A stretch of DNA of 64,000 nucleotides, from assembly GCA_946887075.1 (NCBI GenBank), contig CAMPKA010000017.1, positions 1 through 64,000 of the forward strand, read 5' to 3'. Position numbers and translations under genes: made by a program. Positions within the stretch are counted from its first letter, which is position 1. Each line of letters begins with the position of its first letter. This document shows positions 1-9,807 of the stretch, piece by piece. Source of the DNA: an uncultured Salinimicrobium sp. GTDB lineage: Bacteria > Bacteroidota > Bacteroidia > Flavobacteriales > Flavobacteriaceae. A model generated the notes under the pieces. The model ran no database searches, was not told where the DNA came from, and saw nothing but the letters and a program-made list of their open reading frames with translations.

Positions 1-12
1 TTTCCTGGACAT

Positions 13-47
13 AAAAAACCCCCAAATAATGTCTAACTATTTGGGGG
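13..47 (-). terminator. Intrinsic terminator of clpB
   Basis: A perfect 10-bp stem pairs CCCCCAAATA (19-28) with TATTTGGGGG (38-47). Read on the minus strand it is followed by a run of six T (13-18). It lies 34 bp past the clpB stop codon, as expected for a rho-independent terminator of that gene. Confidence 0.85.
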
Positions 48-80
48 CACTTCATAAATTTCCGGCTTTTTCCTTTTAGA

Positions 81-2681
81 TTATTTGGCTATTTCTTCCT
101 GATTCCTAAAGACCAGGGCTCCGTCGAATGAGTCGAGCAGTATGATGCTGTCGGTATGAATCCGACCGGAGAGGATCTCCTTTGACAGCTTGTTCAGGAC
201 CTCACGTTGAATGGTCCGTTTGACCGGTCTGGCTCCGTATTGTGGATCAAAGCCTTTTTCGGCAATATCTGCTATCGCATCTTCAGTGGCATCCAGGGTG
301 ATTCCCTGTTTGGCGAGCATTCTGGTCACCCCTTTAAGCTGAAGTCCTACGATTTCCCGTATATCCTTTTTTGTCAGTGGGGTGAACATGACGATATCAT
401 CGATTCGGTTGATGAATTCGGGCCTCACGCTCTGCCGGAGCAATCCCAGTACCTCCTCCTTTGCAGCTTCCATGGCGGAGTCCGCATCCTTGAGCGTCTC
501 AAACTTCTCCTGGATGAGGTGGGATCCTATATTGGAGGTCATGATGATGATGGAATGCCTGAAATCAGCCAGGCGCCCCTTGTTATCTGTAAGCCGGCCT
601 TCATCGAGCACCTGCAGGAGGATGTTGGAGGTATCCGGATGTGCTTTTTCAATTTCATCAAGGAGGACTACGGAGTAGGGTTTTCTTCTGACGGCTTCAG
701 TCAACTGGCCACCCTCCTCATAACCGATATATCCCGGAGGGGCTCCCACAAGGCGGCTAACCGCATGACGTTCCTGGTATTCACTCATGTCTATTCGCGT
801 CATCGCGCTTTCATCATCGAACAGATAATCAGCCAGTGCTTTGGCAAGTTCTGTCTTACCCACCCCAGTTGTTCCCAGGAATAGAAAAGTTCCTATGGGT
901 TTTTTCTGATCCTGAAGCCCGGCCCTGCTTCTTCTCACAGCATCGCTAACCGCCTCGATCGCCTCATCCTGTCCGACGACCCGACGATGAAGTTCATCCT
1001 CGAGATGAAGCAGCTTCTCACGTTCGCTCTGCAGCATTTTGGTTACAGGGATCCCGGTCCAACGGGAAACCACCTCCGCGATATCCTCATTGGTCACTTC
1101 CTCCTTGATCAGCGAATGAGCCTTCTGATTTTCCTCCAGCTGCTTTTGAAGCTCGGAAAGCCGCTCCTGCTCCTCTTTGATCTTGCCATAGCGCAGCTCT
1201 GCTACCTTCCCGTAATTACCTTCTCTCTCAGCTCTTTCAGCCTCCAATTTATATTCCTCAATATTGGATTTGGCGGTCTGGATATTGTCGACCACATCCT
1301 TCTCGTTTTTCCAGCGGGCATGGAGCTCATTGCGTTCATCTTTATAATTGGCAAGATCCGCTCTTAGTGCCTTCACCTTGTTCTCATCCTTTTCCCTTTT
1401 TATCGCCTCCATCTCGATTTCAAGCTGCATGATTTTCCTGTCCAACACATCCAGTTCCTCCGGTTTTGAATTGATCTCCATCCTGAGCCTCGACGCAGCC
1501 TCATCCATCAGGTCTATGGCCTTATCCGGAAGAAATCGGTTCGTGATATACCGTTGGGAAAGTTCGACCGCGGAAATGATGGCCTCGTCCTTGATCCGAA
1601 CCTTATGGTGTGTTTCATATTTTTCCTTGATTCCCCTTAGTATGGAGATGGCGCTCTCCGTATCTGGTTCCTCGACCATCACTTTCTGGAAACGCCGCTC
1701 AAGGGCTTTGTCCTTTTCGAAATACTTCTGGTATTCATCGAGGGTGGTGGCGCCGATGGCTCGAAGTTCTCCTCTGGCAAGGGCCGGTTTAAGAATGTTG
1801 GCGGCGTCCATGGCACCTTGCCCGCCTCCGGCTCCCACGAGGGTATGGATCTCATCGATGAACAGTACGATGTTCCCTTCACTGCCCGTAACCTCCTTGA
1901 TCACTGCTTTTAATCGTTCCTCAAATTCCCCTTTGTACTTGGCTCCAGCGATTAGAGCACCCATGTCCAAGGAATAGATCTGTTTTTCCTTGAGGTTCTC
2001 TGGAACATCCCCGGCAATAATCCGGTGGGCGAGACCTTCGGCAATAGCGGTTTTACCCACTCCCGGTTCCCCCACAAGCATCGGGTTGTTTTTGGTTCTG
2101 CGGGAAAGGATCTGTAGGACCCGACGGATCTCTTCGTCTCTTCCGATCACCGGATCCAATTTTCCTTCTTCTGCAAGTCTGTTCAGGTGATTGGCGTACT
2201 TGTTCAGAGAATTATAAGTTTCTTCGGCGCTCTGGGAGGTCACCTTGGAGCCCTTCCGTAATTCCTCAATGGCAGCCTTCAGGCCTTTCTCCGTTGCCCC
2301 CTGGTCCTTGAGGATCTGGGAAACCTTTCCCGGGGCAGAGAAAATAGCCAGGATAATGTGCTCGATCGACACAAACTCATCTCCCATTTTCTTGGCCACC
2401 GAGCTGGCCTCGTTCAACGTGCGGCCGGCTTCTCTGGACAACATGATATCTCCGCCACTGACTTTGGGAAAACTCTGCAGGGTCTTGTCGAGAATCTGCT
2501 GGAATAAAACATTGTTGATGTTGAGCTTTTTCAGTAGGTAGGGCGTAACGTTTTCATCTACAAGGGTAATGGCCTTAAAGATATGTTCGTTCTCAATTTG
2601 CTGATGCCCCATCTCCTGAGCCAATTGCTGCGCCTGTTGAATGGCTTCCTGGCTCTTTATAGTGAAGTTATTCAGATTCAT
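81..2681 (-). CDS. clpB: ATP-dependent disaggregase ClpB
   Basis: Hexameric AAA+ chaperone of the cytoplasm that extracts polypeptides from aggregates together with DnaK. The 866-residue protein has the full ClpB layout: a double Clp N domain (about 1-145), a first AAA+ module with Walker A GEPGVGKT at 204-211 and Walker B LFIDEIH, the long coiled-coil middle domain (about 410-530), and a second AAA+ module whose Walker A reads GTTGVGKT. The second P-loop has Thr where many homologues have Pro, which I believe is common in Bacteroidota. It ends with the D2-small domain (GARPVKR). It stands alone, with its own terminator at 13-47. Function is very secure. Confidence 0.97.
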   Translation of the reverse strand: MNLNNFTIKSQEAIQQAQQLAQEMGHQQIENEHIFKAITLVDENVTPYLLKKLNINNVLFQQILDKTLQSFPKVSGGDIMLSREAGRTLNEASSVAKKMGDEFVSIEHIILAIFSAPGKVSQILKDQGATEKGLKAAIEELRKGSKVTSQSAEETYNSLNKYANHLNRLAEEGKLDPVIGRDEEIRRVLQILSRRTKNNPMLVGEPGVGKTAIAEGLAHRIIAGDVPENLKEKQIYSLDMGALIAGAKYKGEFEERLKAVIKEVTGSEGNIVLFIDEIHTLVGAGGGQGAMDAANILKPALARGELRAIGATTLDEYQKYFEKDKALERRFQKVMVEEPDTESAISILRGIKEKYETHHKVRIKDEAIISAVELSQRYITNRFLPDKAIDLMDEAASRLRMEINSKPEELDVLDRKIMQLEIEMEAIKREKDENKVKALRADLANYKDERNELHARWKNEKDVVDNIQTAKSNIEEYKLEAERAEREGNYGKVAELRYGKIKEEQERLSELQKQLEENQKAHSLIKEEVTNEDIAEVVSRWTGIPVTKMLQSEREKLLHLEDELHRRVVGQDEAIEAVSDAVRRSRAGLQDQKKPIGTFLFLGTTGVGKTELAKALADYLFDDESAMTRIDMSEYQERHAVSRLVGAPPGYIGYEEGGQLTEAVRRKPYSVVLLDEIEKAHPDTSNILLQVLDEGRLTDNKGRLADFRHSIIIMTSNIGSHLIQEKFETLKDADSAMEAAKEEVLGLLRQSVRPEFINRIDDIVMFTPLTKKDIREIVGLQLKGVTRMLAKQGITLDATEDAIADIAEKGFDPQYGARPVKRTIQREVLNKLSKEILSGRIHTDSIILLDSFDGALVFRNQEEIAK

Positions 2682-2963
2682 TTTCTATTTTTTTCTTTTG
2701 GTTTTCCAATTTATGTACCATTTCCGCTGAAGGACATTATGTCCTGTTTTCTTCCGTTTAACCTGCCAAATCCGGTAGATAAACCACTACCTATCAGTGG
2801 ATTCAGACAAATTGACTCGGTGCCTCCTCGGAACCCGCACCTCCCCAAAAGCAGTCGCTGTAAAACCTGATATCCGATAAGTACTACCAGAGTGAAGTCT
2901 GAATGTGGAGATCGGATTTCCCTTTCTGGAAGAGAAGCCCTAATTTTGGTAAAAAAGACAGCT

Positions 2964-3362
2964 ATGGGTTTATTCGATAAAATATTCAAAAGCGAAAGAG
3001 AGGTTGTAAAAAAGGAAATTGTAGCGGTGCCCTGGCATCCGCTGGAGCACATGGAACAACTCTCCGAGATCGAGCAAAAATCTCACCAGGTACCCGTGGT
3101 CATATTCAAGCATTCGACCCGTTGCGGCATCAGCCGGATGGTGTTGGGTAACCTGGAAAAGGATTTTGATCTTCCTAAGGATGGTGACTATCAGCTGTAT
3201 TTCCTTGACCTCCTTAAAAATCGGGAAATCTCGGCTGAGATACAATCCCGCTTCGGGGTGGTTCATGAAAGCCCGCAACTCCTGGTTATCCGAAATGGAA
3301 AATGCATCTACCACCGATCCCATCATGGAATAGATTTTCAGGAACTGAAGCAAAATCTTTAG
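2964..3362 (+). CDS. ytxJ: Bacillithiol-system redox protein YtxJ
   Basis: A 132-residue thioredoxin-fold protein of the YtxJ family (DUF2847), proposed to act as a monothiol bacilliredoxin in bacillithiol-using bacteria. The key motif is FKHSTRCGISRM with a single cysteine at residue 54, followed by YFLDLL and the cis-Pro segment HESPQLLVI. I start it at the ATG at 2964 (MGLFDKIF). An upstream in-frame extension is possible but shows no family features, and a -7-like TAATTTTG lies at 2941-2948. The window also encodes the bacillithiol deacetylase bshB1 (48,638), so the thiol pathway is consistent. Its cytosolic partner proteins cannot be told from sequence. Confidence 0.85.
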   Translation: MGLFDKIFKSEREVVKKEIVAVPWHPLEHMEQLSEIEQKSHQVPVVIFKHSTRCGISRMVLGNLEKDFDLPKDGDYQLYFLDLLKNREISAEIQSRFGVVHESPQLLVIRNGKCIYHRSHHGIDFQELKQNL

Positions 3363-3463
3363 GTGTAGGACAATCCCAAAAACGAGTTAAACCTTCTTTA
3401 AACGGAAGATACAATCGGGTATATTCCTTATATTTAGTGTATTAACCCTAAAAATCCGACATT

Positions 3464-3640
3464 ATGGAAAGGAGAAGAGAAGATCAGGATCAGCGAAAGC
3501 ATGAAGAGGAGACCAGAAGATCCAGAATGGAAATGAGCGGAGACCGGGACAAGCAACGAAAAGAGGATGCAGAGCGGGAGGAAGCCATGAGAAAGGATCG
3601 TAATCGGGAAGACAGAGAAAGCAGGAACGACAACAGGTAA
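3464..3640 (+). CDS. Small highly charged protein, 58 aa
   Basis: An ATG-to-TAA frame of 59 codons fills most of the gap between ytxJ and fahA. The product is almost entirely Arg, Glu, Asp, Lys and Gln (starts MERRREDQDQRKHEEE, ends RESRNDNR), with no hydrophobic core, so it is either intrinsically disordered or a single charged helix. A weak -7-like TATATTTA is at 3429-3436. I do not recognise a family. Biased composition can arise by chance in purine-rich DNA, but the clean start and stop and the otherwise empty 351-bp gap favour a real small gene. No function is proposed. Confidence 0.5.
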   Translation: MERRREDQDQRKHEEETRRSRMEMSGDRDKQRKEDAEREEAMRKDRNREDRESRNDNR

Positions 3641-3713
3641 CTCATTCCCTGCCCGTCCGCTTCAGTACCACTACAGCGGGCGGGTACCCCCCGTACTGAT
3701 GGTCAGAAAAGGT

Positions 3714-5000
3714 TTACTTTTTCTTGGGTTCAAAAACAGGTAAGAGTTTCGTAGTGACCTCTCCGAACCCGATGCGGTATGGTCCTTCACAGAAACCTCT
3801 CATCACCACAGTGTCATTATCTTCGATAAACTTGCGCTGGGATCCGTCGTTTAGTTTTAATGGTTTTTCCCCTTTCCACGATAGTTCCAGCATAGAACCG
3901 TAGGAATCCGGAGTTGGACCGGAAATGGTCCCTGATCCCATCATGTCTCCTGAAAGCACCGGACATCCGTTAATGGTATGATGGGCCAGTTGCTGACTCA
4001 TATTCCAGTACATATACTTGAAATTGGACCTTGAGATGAGGTTTTCGGCGCCACCCTCGGGCTTGAGGTAAACCTCAAGATTGATATCGAAACTTTTCTT
4101 ACCGTTGCTTTGTAGATAGGGAAGGAGTTGTTTCTCAGGTTCCGGACTTTCCACCCTGAAAGGTTCAAGTGCATCCAGGGTCACAATCCAGGGTGAAATG
4201 GAGGATGCGAAATTTTTAGCCAGGAAAGGACCGAGGGGGACATATTCCCAGGTCTGGATGTCCCGGGCACTCCAGTCATTAAACAACACGAGGCCAAAGA
4301 TGTAATCCTCCGCCTCATCGATCGGGATCGGTTCTCCAAGATGATTGGCGTCAGTAGTGATAAACGCCATTTCCAGTTCGAAATCCACCTTTTGGGACGG
4401 ACCGAAAACAGGAACATCAGAATCTTTGGGTTTTGTTTGCCCCTTTGGCCGGTGGACCGGAATTCCACTGGGAATTATCGAAGAGCTTCTGCCGTGATAC
4501 CCTACGGGAATATGAAGCCAGTTCGGTAAGAGGGCATTATCCGGATCCCGAAACATACTGCCTACATTGGTGGCGTGTTCCTTGCTGGAATAGAAGTCGG
4601 TATAGTCCCCCACCAACACAGGCATCTGCATCTCTATCTCGTCCAGGTCAAAAAGGACAACCTTTCTATGGCCGTCGTTATCCCTGAGTTGTGGAGAATC
4701 GGCATCGAATATTTCCGCGATCCTGTTTCGGACGAGTCTCCACGTCTTCTTACCGTCAGAAATGAAATCGTTAAGGGTGTCTTGCAGGAAAATATCGTCG
4801 GTAAGTGGTATTCCATTGAAATAACCCAGTTGATGCAGGGCTCCAAGATCGATAGCAGTATCTCCAATCCGAGTTCCTATAGTAATCACATCGTCCCTTG
4901 TCAGAAAAACTCCAAAGGGAATGTTCTGAATAGGAAAATCAGAATTTTCCGGAACTTTCAGCCAGGTTTTTCGGTTAGGATCATTAGCTGTAATCGACAT
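3714..5000 (-). CDS. fahA: Fumarylacetoacetase
   Basis: Last enzyme of tyrosine and homogentisate catabolism; it hydrolyses 4-fumarylacetoacetate to fumarate and acetoacetate. At 428 residues it has the usual length, with an N-terminal SH3-like domain and the C-terminal FAH fold. Diagnostic segments are DYTDFYSSKEHATNVG (containing the catalytic His), PVGYHGRSSSI and the metal-binding acidic stretch around DFELEMAF. The ATG at 5000 is preceded by a -7 element TATATTTG on the minus strand (5036-5043), with a leader of about 35 nt. It is divergent from glyA. No other tyrosine-degradation gene is in the window. Confidence 0.95.
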   Translation of the reverse strand: MSITANDPNRKTWLKVPENSDFPIQNIPFGVFLTRDDVITIGTRIGDTAIDLGALHQLGYFNGIPLTDDIFLQDTLNDFISDGKKTWRLVRNRIAEIFDADSPQLRDNDGHRKVVLFDLDEIEMQMPVLVGDYTDFYSSKEHATNVGSMFRDPDNALLPNWLHIPVGYHGRSSSIIPSGIPVHRPKGQTKPKDSDVPVFGPSQKVDFELEMAFITTDANHLGEPIPIDEAEDYIFGLVLFNDWSARDIQTWEYVPLGPFLAKNFASSISPWIVTLDALEPFRVESPEPEKQLLPYLQSNGKKSFDINLEVYLKPEGGAENLISRSNFKYMYWNMSQQLAHHTINGCPVLSGDMMGSGTISGPTPDSYGSMLELSWKGEKPLKLNDGSQRKFIEDNDTVVMRGFCEGPYRIGFGEVTTKLLPVFEPKKK

Positions 5001-5053
5001 GGTTTATGTTGGTATTTTGTTAAAATCTACTGGACCAAATATATTATTTTCCC

Positions 5054-5083
5054 TTCAAGAACCGAATGTATTTACTACTTTTG
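5054..5083 (+). promoter_or_regulatory. Predicted glyA promoter
   Basis: The -7 element TACTTTTG lies at 5076-5083, with a TTC near-match to the -33 TTG at 5054-5056 and a 19-nt spacer. The leader to the glyA ATG would be about 20 nt. This matches the Bacteroidota consensus TTG-N19-TAnnTTTG. Confidence 0.6.
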
Positions 5084-5110
5084 AGGAATATTTAACGCAA
5101 AAAAAAAGGT

Positions 5111-6385
5111 ATGCAAAGAGACCCCCAAATATTCGATTTGATAGCGGCTGAAAGGAGCAGACAAACCGAAGGTCTGGAACTGATTGCAAGCGAGAATTTT
5201 GTAAGTGACCAGGTTCTGGAAGCTGCGGGTTCTGTGCTGACAAATAAATATGCAGAGGGTTACCCTGGAAAAAGATATTACGGGGGATGTGAAGTGGTGG
5301 ACCAGGTGGAGAATTTGGCTATTGAGCGGTTGAAGGAATTGTTCGGGGCTGCTTATGCCAATGTGCAACCACATTCCGGGTCCCAGGCCAACACTGCGGT
5401 TTTCCAGGCCTGTCTGAAGCCGGGGGAAAAATTCCTGGGTTTTGATCTCTCTCATGGAGGCCATCTGACCCATGGTTCTCCTGTGAATTTTTCAGGAAGA
5501 TTATACCAGCCGGTTTTCTATGGGGTAGACAAGGAGACCGGACTGATCGACTATGATGAAGTGGAGCGAATAGCAGAAAGGGAAAAACCCAAAATGATCA
5601 TTGCAGGTGCCTCGGCCTACTCCAGGGAAATTGACTATAAGCGTTTCCGGGAAATTGCCGACAGGACCGGAGCCATTCTGTTTGCTGATATTGCCCATCC
5701 TGCCGGGTTGATCGCAAAAGGATTGCTTTCAGATCCCATTCCCCATTGTCATGTCGTATCCTCGACCACCCATAAAACGTTAAGAGGGCCCAGAGGAGGT
5801 ATCATCATGATGGGTGAGGATTTTGACAACCCTTTTGGTGACAAACTCAAAAACGGGAATCTGAAGAAGATGTCGACAATTCTGAACAGCGCAGTATTTC
5901 CGGGAAATCAGGGGGGGCCACTGGAGCATATCATCGCTGCCAAGGCCGTTTCTTTCCTGGAGGCGTTATCGGATGATTTCCTTCATTATACCGTACAGGT
6001 AAAGAAGAATGCTGCTGCAATGGCTGAAGCCTTCGTGCAGAGGGATTATCAGGTTATTTCCGGCGGGACTGACAATCATATGATGCTGATCGATCTTCGG
6101 AACAAAGAGGTTTCTGGGAAGGAAGCTGAAGAAAGCCTTGGCAAAGCCGGAATCACCGTTAACAAGAACATGGTTCCCTTCGATGACAAATCCCCTTTCG
6201 TCACTTCAGGCATTCGAATAGGAACCCCTGCTGTGACAACAAGGGGGCTGAAAGAAAAGGAGATGGATCAGATAGTGGATCTTATCGATCGTGTGATCAG
6301 TAACACCGACAACGACAAACTTCTCGCGGGAATCGAGCAGGAGGTAAAGGAAATGATGAGCAAAAGGCCTCTGTTTCAGGCATAG
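5111..6385 (+). CDS. glyA: Serine hydroxymethyltransferase
   Basis: Cytosolic PLP enzyme that interconverts serine and glycine while loading tetrahydrofolate with a one-carbon unit. The 424-residue sequence has LIASENF near the N-terminus, [21 protein letters not shown] (Asp 193 and His 196 contact PLP), and the Schiff-base lysine K222 inside [16 protein letters not shown]. The start is the ATG at 5111 directly after an A-rich leader (AAAAAAAAGGT). It is a single gene, convergent with the thioesterase at 6402 with a 16-bp gap. Assignment is very secure. Confidence 0.98.
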   Translation: MQRDPQIFDLIAAERSRQTEGLELIASENFVSDQVLEAAGSVLTNKYAEGYPGKRYYGGCEVVDQVENLAIERLKELFGAAYANVQPHSGSQANTAVFQACLKPGEKFLGFDLSHGGHLTHGSPVNFSGRLYQPVFYGVDKETGLIDYDEVERIAEREKPKMIIAGASAYSREIDYKRFREIADRTGAILFADIAHPAGLIAKGLLSDPIPHCHVVSSTTHKTLRGPRGGIIMMGEDFDNPFGDKLKNGNLKKMSTILNSAVFPGNQGGPLEHIIAAKAVSFLEALSDDFLHYTVQVKKNAAAMAEAFVQRDYQVISGGTDNHMMLIDLRNKEVSGKEAEESLGKAGITVNKNMVPFDDKSPFVTSGIRIGTPAVTTRGLKEKEMDQIVDLIDRVISNTDNDKLLAGIEQEVKEMMSKRPLFQA

Positions 6386-6401
6386 GCACTCTAGGGGTCA
6401 A

Positions 6402-6812
6402 TCAAACTTTTTTGTGGAAAATCTGACGCAAATCCCTGGTGATCCGGGTCGGTTTTTTATGCTCTGAATCCAACAGACACCAGATGGATTTTGAGCTGAC
6501 CAAAAGCTCGCCTGTTGCTTCATTTCTGATGTTGACGTAGCGTTCAGAGGTCACATGTGTCACTTCTCCGACATAGGTCTCCACCACAATAGGGTCATTG
6601 AGAAAGGCCTGTTTTTTATAATCGATTTCATGCCTGACCAGAACCCAGAGGAATTTCTTTTTTAGCTGGGGAGTGGCCCGGAGTTCCCAGTGCTCCTTGG
6701 CGATGTTCTGGACCCACTGAACATACTGAACATTGTTTACATGATGCTGTTCATCCAGGTCCTGAAGACCGACCTGAAGATGCTTGGTGAAAATTTCTGC
6801 AGGTTCTACCAT
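6402..6812 (-). CDS. Hotdog-fold acyl-CoA thioesterase (4HBT family)
   Basis: A 136-residue single hotdog-domain protein. LQDLDEQHHVNNVQYVQW matches the 4-hydroxybenzoyl-CoA-thioesterase-like signature, in which an Asp activates water and Asn-Asn caps the helix. The later segment VRHEIDYKKQAFLNDPI fits the beta-sheet of this family. The substrate is unknown; many homologues hydrolyse short or medium acyl-CoAs. The ATG at 6812 directly abuts the TAA of the upstream glutamine cyclotransferase (6813), so the two are co-transcribed and probably translationally coupled. Their functional link is unclear. Confidence 0.85.
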   Translation of the reverse strand: MVEPAEIFTKHLQVGLQDLDEQHHVNNVQYVQWVQNIAKEHWELRATPQLKKKFLWVLVRHEIDYKKQAFLNDPIVVETYVGEVTHVTSERYVNIRNEATGELLVSSKSIWCLLDSEHKKPTRITRDLRQIFHKKV

Positions 6813-7877
6813 TTATTCAGGAATTATTCTGACCTCAAAGAGGGTATCCCAGTCCTTTCCTGTCACATACAGCTTCTGAGTCTGGGGATCATAGGCGATC
6901 CCGTTGAGCACGTCATTCACCGGGTCGAGTTCCTCGACATTGCCCAATTCTTCCCTGAGCCCCTGGAAATTGATTACCCCTTCTACGGCGCCATTTTCAG
7001 GATTTATTATGGCTACTCCGTCCTTTTGATAAGTGTTGGCGTATAATCTACCCGATACCCATTCCAGCTCGTTGAGCTGAGTGGCAATCGTCCTGTTCGT
7101 TACGGTTTGTATGAAAGATTGCTCTGCCAGTTCTTCAGGATCGAGGATCCAGATCTTTTCAGTGCCGTCGCTTTTATATAACCTTTGGCCATCATTGGCC
7201 AGCCCCCACCCTTCCTTGCTCTGGCCGTAGGCGAATTCCCCTATTTTTTCGAAATCCTCCAGGTCATAGATAAATCCGATATCCTCTTTCCAGGTGAGCT
7301 GATATATCTTTCCATCCAGGATGGTTATCCCTTCAGCAAAGTAAGTGGCGGGAATGTCTATTTTCTTGAGCACTTCGCCGGATTGCAGATCCACTTTTCG
7401 CAGAGAGGAACTACCATAATGACCGGTGCTTTCATATAGGATGCCCTGATGAAACTCCAAACCCTGGGTATAGGCATCGGTGGCATGTGGAAATCTTCCG
7501 GTTATCTCATAGGCATAGGTGACTGGGGCTTTATCGTTATACAACACGATTTCACTGGAAACTTCTTCATAATCTTTACCGGTATAGATCCTGGCCGATA
7601 AATTCCATTTTCCGAGCTTTTCGTACTGAAAGCTGTATCTCAGGTCTTCCTTGGGGAGGGTCTTTTGTAAGCGCTGCTCTCCCAGATAGTAAACAATGGA
7701 ATCTACGGCAGGTCCTGCTCCTGTTAGCTGCGCCTGAATTTCCTCCCCCAGATGGAACTCTTTCTTTTCCCCGATGATAGATAAGGTATAGTCCAATCCA
7801 TCCTCTGCCGGATCCTCCCCGCAGGAGAGGACCATTCCACATAATAACAAGACGATCAGGAGGCTAACTTTGCTCAT
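6813..7877 (-). CDS. Glutaminyl-peptide cyclotransferase, lipoprotein
   Basis: A 354-residue exported protein whose C-terminal two thirds match the bacterial/plant glutamine cyclotransferase family, a beta-propeller that forms N-terminal pyroglutamate. Diagnostic segments are YTQGLEFHQGILYESTG, GLANDGQRLYKSDG and LNELEWVSGRLYANTYQ. The N-terminus is a lipoprotein signal ending in a VLSC lipobox (Cys 19). About 85 further residues before the propeller look like an Ig-like beta domain, which is extra relative to minimal family members. It is first in a two-gene operon with the thioesterase. Periplasmic or surface anchoring is inferred from the lipobox. Confidence 0.9.
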   Translation of the reverse strand: MSKVSLLIVLLLCGMVLSCGEDPAEDGLDYTLSIIGEKKEFHLGEEIQAQLTGAGPAVDSIVYYLGEQRLQKTLPKEDLRYSFQYEKLGKWNLSARIYTGKDYEEVSSEIVLYNDKAPVTYAYEITGRFPHATDAYTQGLEFHQGILYESTGHYGSSSLRKVDLQSGEVLKKIDIPATYFAEGITILDGKIYQLTWKEDIGFIYDLEDFEKIGEFAYGQSKEGWGLANDGQRLYKSDGTEKIWILDPEELAEQSFIQTVTNRTIATQLNELEWVSGRLYANTYQKDGVAIINPENGAVEGVINFQGLREELGNVEELDPVNDVLNGIAYDPQTQKLYVTGKDWDTLFEVRIIPE

Positions 7878-7932
7878 GTTTTTTCTACTGGGTTGTTTCG
7901 AACAAATTTAAATATTTCAGCGCAGAACCGGG

Positions 7933-7962
7933 TTGTAAAAAGAAGGAAAGGTTGTATATTTG
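7933..7962 (+). promoter_or_regulatory. SRP RNA promoter
   Basis: TTG at 7933-7935, a 19-nt spacer, then TATATTTG at 7955-7962. This is a perfect match to the Bacteroidota TTG-N19-TAnnTTTG consensus, placed about 5 nt before the RNA 5' end. It calibrates the other promoter calls in this window. Confidence 0.85.
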
Positions 7963-7966
7963 CCCC

Positions 7967-8060
7967 GGCAAGTCCCACACAACCAGCTCCTGCTGAATCC
8001 CCCAGGGCGGGAACGCAGCAAGGGTAAGCGGTCGTAGCGGTGTGATGTGGGTCGCTTGCC
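7967..8060 (+). ncRNA. ffs: Signal recognition particle RNA (4.5S, small bacterial type)
   Basis: A 94-nt non-coding stretch folds as one long hairpin: 5' GGCAAG pairs with 3' CTTGCC, and GTCCCACAC pairs with GTGATGTGGG. The apical part contains CCCCCAGGGCGGGAACGCAG followed by AGCAAGGGTAA, the conserved M-domain (Ffh) binding region of bacterial SRP RNA. A T-run at 8062-8067 right after the closing stem serves as terminator. With Ffh it targets nascent membrane and secreted proteins to FtsY. Only the small form without an Alu domain is present, as usual for Bacteroidota. Confidence 0.93.
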
Positions 8061-8103
8061 ATTTTTTGTTTCCTCTGGTCATTAATTGTTGCATCTTTGC
8101 TGG

Positions 8104-8919
8104 ATGGAAAAAAATGCATCTCCTAAGGTCGTTTTAATAACTGGGGCATCTTCCGGAATAGGGGAGGCTGTTGCAGAATTTCTTCATTCCAAGAACTACA
8201 GGGTGTACGGGACCAGCAGGAAACCCCGAAAGAAGGAATCGCTTTTCGAGATCCTGACCCTAGATGTAACCAAACCTGATACCATACATGATGCCATCGC
8301 GTCCATTATTTCCAAAGAAGGCCGTTTAGATGTTCTGGTGAACAACGCAGGGATAGGCATAACAGGTCCCATCGAGGAGACTCCTGATGAGGAAATCAAA
8401 AAGGCTTTTGACACCAATTTTTTCGGTCCTCTTAATGTCATCAAAGCGGTCCTCCCGCAAATGCGGAAGCAAAGGAGCGGACTGATTATCAACGTAACAT
8501 CTATCGCAGGTTATATGGGTCTTCCGTTTCGCGGCATTTATTGTGCTTCCAAAGGAGCCCTTGAACTTACCACGGAAGCCTTTCGTATGGAACTAAAGGA
8601 ATTCAATATCAAGATGACCAACGTGGCACCGGGGGATTTTGCGACCAATATCGCTGCCGGGAGATATCATGTCCCAGTAGCGGATGAATCTCCTTACCAA
8701 AAGCGTTACGGAACTACGCTCCGGCTGATGAACCAGCACGTGGATGAGGGACAGGACCCGCTGGTGATGGCAAGGGCGATCCACCGCATCCTGCAGGAGA
8801 GGGATCCGAAAATTCATTACCGGGTAGGGGACCGGCTCCAGAGGTTTTCTGTGGCTCTGAAAAGAATCCTTCCCGATAAAGTCTATGAGAGACTGCTTCT
8901 TAACCACTATAATTTGTAA
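8104..8919 (+). CDS. Short-chain dehydrogenase/reductase
   Basis: A 271-residue classical SDR. The NAD(P)-binding motif TGASSGIG is at 13-20, NNAG at 80-83, catalytic Ser at 133 and the YxxxK pair at Tyr 146/Lys 150 (YCASK). The arginines after strand 2 (SRKPRKK) suggest an NADPH preference. The substrate cannot be deduced. I start it at the ATG at 8104 (MEKNASPK). A -7-like CATCTTTG ends only 4 nt before this ATG, so the mRNA may have almost no leader. It is followed by the transaldolase gene after 55 bp on the same strand. Confidence 0.88.
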   Translation: MEKNASPKVVLITGASSGIGEAVAEFLHSKNYRVYGTSRKPRKKESLFEILTLDVTKPDTIHDAIASIISKEGRLDVLVNNAGIGITGPIEETPDEEIKKAFDTNFFGPLNVIKAVLPQMRKQRSGLIINVTSIAGYMGLPFRGIYCASKGALELTTEAFRMELKEFNIKMTNVAPGDFATNIAAGRYHVPVADESPYQKRYGTTLRLMNQHVDEGQDPLVMARAIHRILQERDPKIHYRVGDRLQRFSVALKRILPDKVYERLLLNHYNL

Positions 8920-8974
8920 TTTTGCAGAACCAAAAGCATCCGGAAACATAAACCTCCAAAACCATAACACACTC

Positions 8975-9628
8975 ATGAAATTTTTTATTGATACCGCAAA
9001 CCTAGACCAGATTAAAGAAGCCCAGGAATTGGGCGTCCTTGACGGCGTAACGACCAATCCCTCCTTAATGGCTAAGGAAGGTATCACAGGCAAGGATAAC
9101 ATCATAGCGCACTACAAGAAGATCTGCGAAATTGTGGAAGGAGATGTCAGTGCGGAGGTGATCGCGACGGATTTTCAGGGCATTGTTCGCGAGGGAGAGG
9201 AGCTTGCCAAACTCCATGATCAGATCATTGTAAAGGTGCCCATGATCGGGGAAGGAGTGAAGGCGATAAAGTACTTCAGCGATAAAGGAATCAAGACGAA
9301 TTGTACGCTGGTCTTTTCTGCCGGACAGGCGCTGCTTGCCGCCAAAGCAGGAGCCACCTACGTTTCTCCCTTTATCGGTCGACTGGATGATATTTCAACC
9401 GATGGGCTGAATCTTATTTCGGAAATCCGGCTGATTTATGATAATTACGGATTTCAGACCCAGATCCTGGCAGCCTCGGTTCGCCATACCATGCATGTCA
9501 TCGATTGTGCCAAGATAGGAGCTGATGTCATGACCGGTCCTTTGTCTGCAATAAAAGGATTGCTAAATCACCCCCTGACCGATATTGGACTGGAGAAATT
9601 CCTGGCCGACCATCAGAAGGGAAATTGA
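8975..9628 (+). CDS. tal: Transaldolase, small Fsa/TalC type
   Basis: A 217-residue (beta/alpha)8 aldolase of the fructose-6-phosphate aldolase/TalC subfamily. It starts [13 protein letters not shown]; the Schiff-base lysine is K87 in IIVKVPM. Phe 133 in SPFIGRLDD sits where true F6P aldolases carry the catalytic Tyr, which favours transaldolase activity in the non-oxidative pentose phosphate pathway. Longer in-frame extensions upstream lack homology, so the ATG at 8975 is preferred. A clear terminator follows at 9654. Confidence 0.93.
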   Translation: MKFFIDTANLDQIKEAQELGVLDGVTTNPSLMAKEGITGKDNIIAHYKKICEIVEGDVSAEVIATDFQGIVREGEELAKLHDQIIVKVPMIGEGVKAIKYFSDKGIKTNCTLVFSAGQALLAAKAGATYVSPFIGRLDDISTDGLNLISEIRLIYDNYGFQTQILAASVRHTMHVIDCAKIGADVMTGPLSAIKGLLNHPLTDIGLEKFLADHQKGN

Positions 9629-9653
9629 TCCAGGCCAGAAACCCCCATAAATG

Positions 9654-9679
9654 ACTCCTCATTTTGAGGAGTTTTTTTT
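9654..9679 (+). terminator. Terminator after the transaldolase gene
   Basis: ACTCCTC and GAGGAGT pair around an ATTTT loop and are followed by eight T (9672-9679). It lies 25 bp past the stop codon. Confidence 0.88.
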
Positions 9680-9807
9680 GCTCTCATTTTTCCTCCCGGT
9701 AATACCATTGATCGAGTATCTCCTCTGTTGGTCCATCTTTTTACCGGTTGGCAAGGAATTCGGATATCTTGAAAACAGTTAACTATTGTTTCATTAAAAT
9801 TACCAAT

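Noticed and set aside
207..2541. Several long plus-strand frames over clpB (up to 225 aa)
   Set aside because: They are antisense to a certain clpB gene, have low-complexity Ser/Phe-rich products and no family features.
2711..3052. A 113-aa minus-strand frame between clpB and ytxJ
   Set aside because: It overlaps the start of ytxJ, lacks domain features and has no promoter; the gap of 282 bp (2682-2963) otherwise seems empty.
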